Assembly (NCBI GenBank): GCA_030838815.1
Contig: JAUZEX010000422.1
Coordinates: 1-5,274, forward strand
DNA: 5,274 bases
Origin: Actinomycetota bacterium
GTDB lineage: Bacteria > Actinomycetota > Acidimicrobiia > IMCC26256 > BP-133
Direction: 5' to 3'
Below, piece after piece: positions 4,310 through 5,274 of the stretch. Position 1 is the first letter of the stretch. Every line of letters starts with the position of its first letter. Position numbers and translations under genes: made by a program. The notes beneath the pieces are model-generated. The model saw only the letters and a list, made by a program, of their open reading frames with translations, did no database searches and was not told the DNA's origin.

Positions 4310-5274
4310 TCAGCCTCCTTCTCCGCTCCGTTCGAGTAGGACGCTCATCCCGTCCGACAGTTGCGACATCCGGCCGAGGAACAGGCTCCCCTTGGCCAGC
4401 AGCATCACCCGGGCCGCGTCGCCGGTGGTGAGGCGGGCCACGGCATGGGGCAGGTAGCACAGCGCCGAGGCGAGGTGCCCCTGAGTGGGGGCGAACCCCG
4501 GCAGGCCGTGGGCGACCACGAAGGCGGGAATCTCCTCCCGGGCGATGTCGCCGTTGCGGGCGGCCAGCGCAGCCAGCGTGCGGTAGTTGCGGGCGGCGAC
4601 GTCGCCCGATCCCTGCGGCTCGGTGATCTCGGGGTTGTGCAGCTCGGTGGCGTAGTCGTCGACGGCCGTCATCGGCAGCCCCAGGCGGGCGAGCGGTTCG
4701 ACCGCCAGCGCCTCCATGACCTGCGGCGCGGAGCCGCCGGCCGAGACCCGGTGGCGGCCGACGGCGTCGAGCCGGATGGTCGGCGCCTGCCCGTCACCGG
4801 CCTCCACGAGGCAGGCCGCGCCGCCGATGACGTCTTCGAGGACGGGCAGGTCGTGGCTCAGGTGGCCTTCGAACTTCATGCCGAGCTTGGCCAGCGAACC
4901 GCCCGCCACCACCGCCACCCGGCTGAACACGCCCGCCGCCACCAGGCTGGCCGCCATCACCAGGGCGGGGACCGGCGCAGCGCAGAAGTCCTTCACGTCG
5001 GCCCCCGACGCCTGTCCGAGACCGGCCGCCTCCGCCACCGCTTTGGCCATGTTGCCGCCGCCCCGCTGGTAGCGGTCGCCGACCGCCTCCTCGCCGCAGC
5101 CCAGGACGTATTCGATGGAGTCGGGATCGATGCCGTGCCGGTCGAGGAGGTGGATCAGCGCCAGGCAGGCGGTCGCCTTGGCGGCCAGGTTCTCCAGCAC
5201 AACCGCGGCGGAGAGCGCTTCGTCGCCGTCGTGGGCCCGGCGCATGGCCGCCGCCGGCGCGGCCCCGGACCCGG
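4310..5274 (-). CDS. grdC: Glycine/sarcosine/betaine reductase component C, beta subunit (5' end missing)
   Basis: About 321 C-terminal residues of GrdC, a ketoacyl-synthase-III-fold protein. Complete family members run to about 510 residues, so the first third or more lies beyond the right edge, and the Met at 5245 is internal. Matches to the family include RRAHDGDEALSA, IEYVLGCGEEAVGD, QRGGGNMAKAVAEAAGL, DVKDFCAAPVPAL with the probable active-site cysteine (C88 counted from M5245), VVAGGSLAKLGMK, LPVLEDVIGG, VGRHRVSAGGSAPQ, LHNPEITEP.GSGDV, APTQGHL and AKGSLFLGRMSQLSDG. With GrdD, this subunit takes the carboxymethyl group from GrdA, forms an acetyl thioester on a cysteine and releases acetyl phosphate. 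GrdD normally follows grdC, but here the thioredoxin-like gene follows after three bases. I see no frameshift or stop in the visible part. Confidence 0.93.
   Translation of the reverse strand, partial: GSGAAPAAAMRRAHDGDEALSAAVVLENLAAKATACLALIHLLDRHGIDPDSIEYVLGCGEEAVGDRYQRGGGNMAKAVAEAAGLGQASGADVKDFCAAPVPALVMAASLVAAGVFSRVAVVAGGSLAKLGMKFEGHLSHDLPVLEDVIGGAACLVEAGDGQAPTIRLDAVGRHRVSAGGSAPQVMEALAVEPLARLGLPMTAVDDYATELHNPEITEPQGSGDVAARNYRTLAALAARNGDIAREEIPAFVVAHGLPGFAPTQGHLASALCYLPHAVARLTTGDAARVMLLAKGSLFLGRMSQLSDGMSVLLERSGEGG

Noticed and set aside
3480..4457. A 325-codon open frame on the plus strand across grdA, the thioredoxin-like gene and the end of grdC
   Set aside because: It is antisense to three clearly conserved genes, its translation is low-complexity Ser/Arg/Ala, and it arises because GC-rich codons leave few stops on the opposite strand.

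Overview
The window is very GC-rich, has compact genes with purine-rich ribosome binding sites, and carries actinobacterial-style signals: a possible leaderless GTG start and SigB/SigF-like promoters. It most resembles a high-GC actinobacterium. A deep lineage such as Acidimicrobiia or Thermoleophilia is plausible, but that is inference. Only one complete gene reads rightward; all the others lie on the minus strand.

Left part (1-1200): the 5' end of a monofunctional catalase gene (minus, running off the left edge) is divergent from a two-helix membrane protein (plus, 491-1168) that has a short alpha/beta domain on each side of the membrane pair. The 236-base gap between them holds two back-to-back promoter-like sequences of the same design, GTGTT-N15-GGGTAA and GGGTT-N15-GGGTAA. 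This suggests that both genes answer to one general-stress sigma factor.

Middle (1201-3376): a membrane-tethered helix-turn-helix protein (1201-1899) follows a 151-base gap packed with three dyads. Upstream lies an XRE regulator / AbiEii-like nucleotidyltransferase pair (2593-2907 and 2051-2596) with an ATGA overlap, which looks like a toxin-antitoxin operon. A 7-bp inverted repeat overlaps its presumed promoter. Upstream of that is an unrecognised 143-residue protein whose Shine-Dalgarno sequence can pair with an upstream anti-SD sequence.

Right part (3475-5274): part of a glycine/sarcosine/betaine reductase operon, read leftward as grdC (5' end missing), a thioredoxin-like gene, and grdA. 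The grdA gene is the main discovery here. It is a selenoprotein gene with an in-frame TGA at 3841-3839, in the family's signature CFVUTAAGAMDL, so naive ORF calling cuts it to its last 109 residues. A SECIS-like hairpin follows the Sec codon and a terminator-like hairpin follows the real stop. The three products fit one cycle. GrdA carries the carboxymethyl group on its selenocysteine, component C (GrdC with GrdD) turns it into acetyl phosphate, and thioredoxin re-reduces GrdA. GrdB, GrdE and GrdD are not in the window. Finding this normally anaerobic pathway about 3.2 kb from a catalase gene is unusual.
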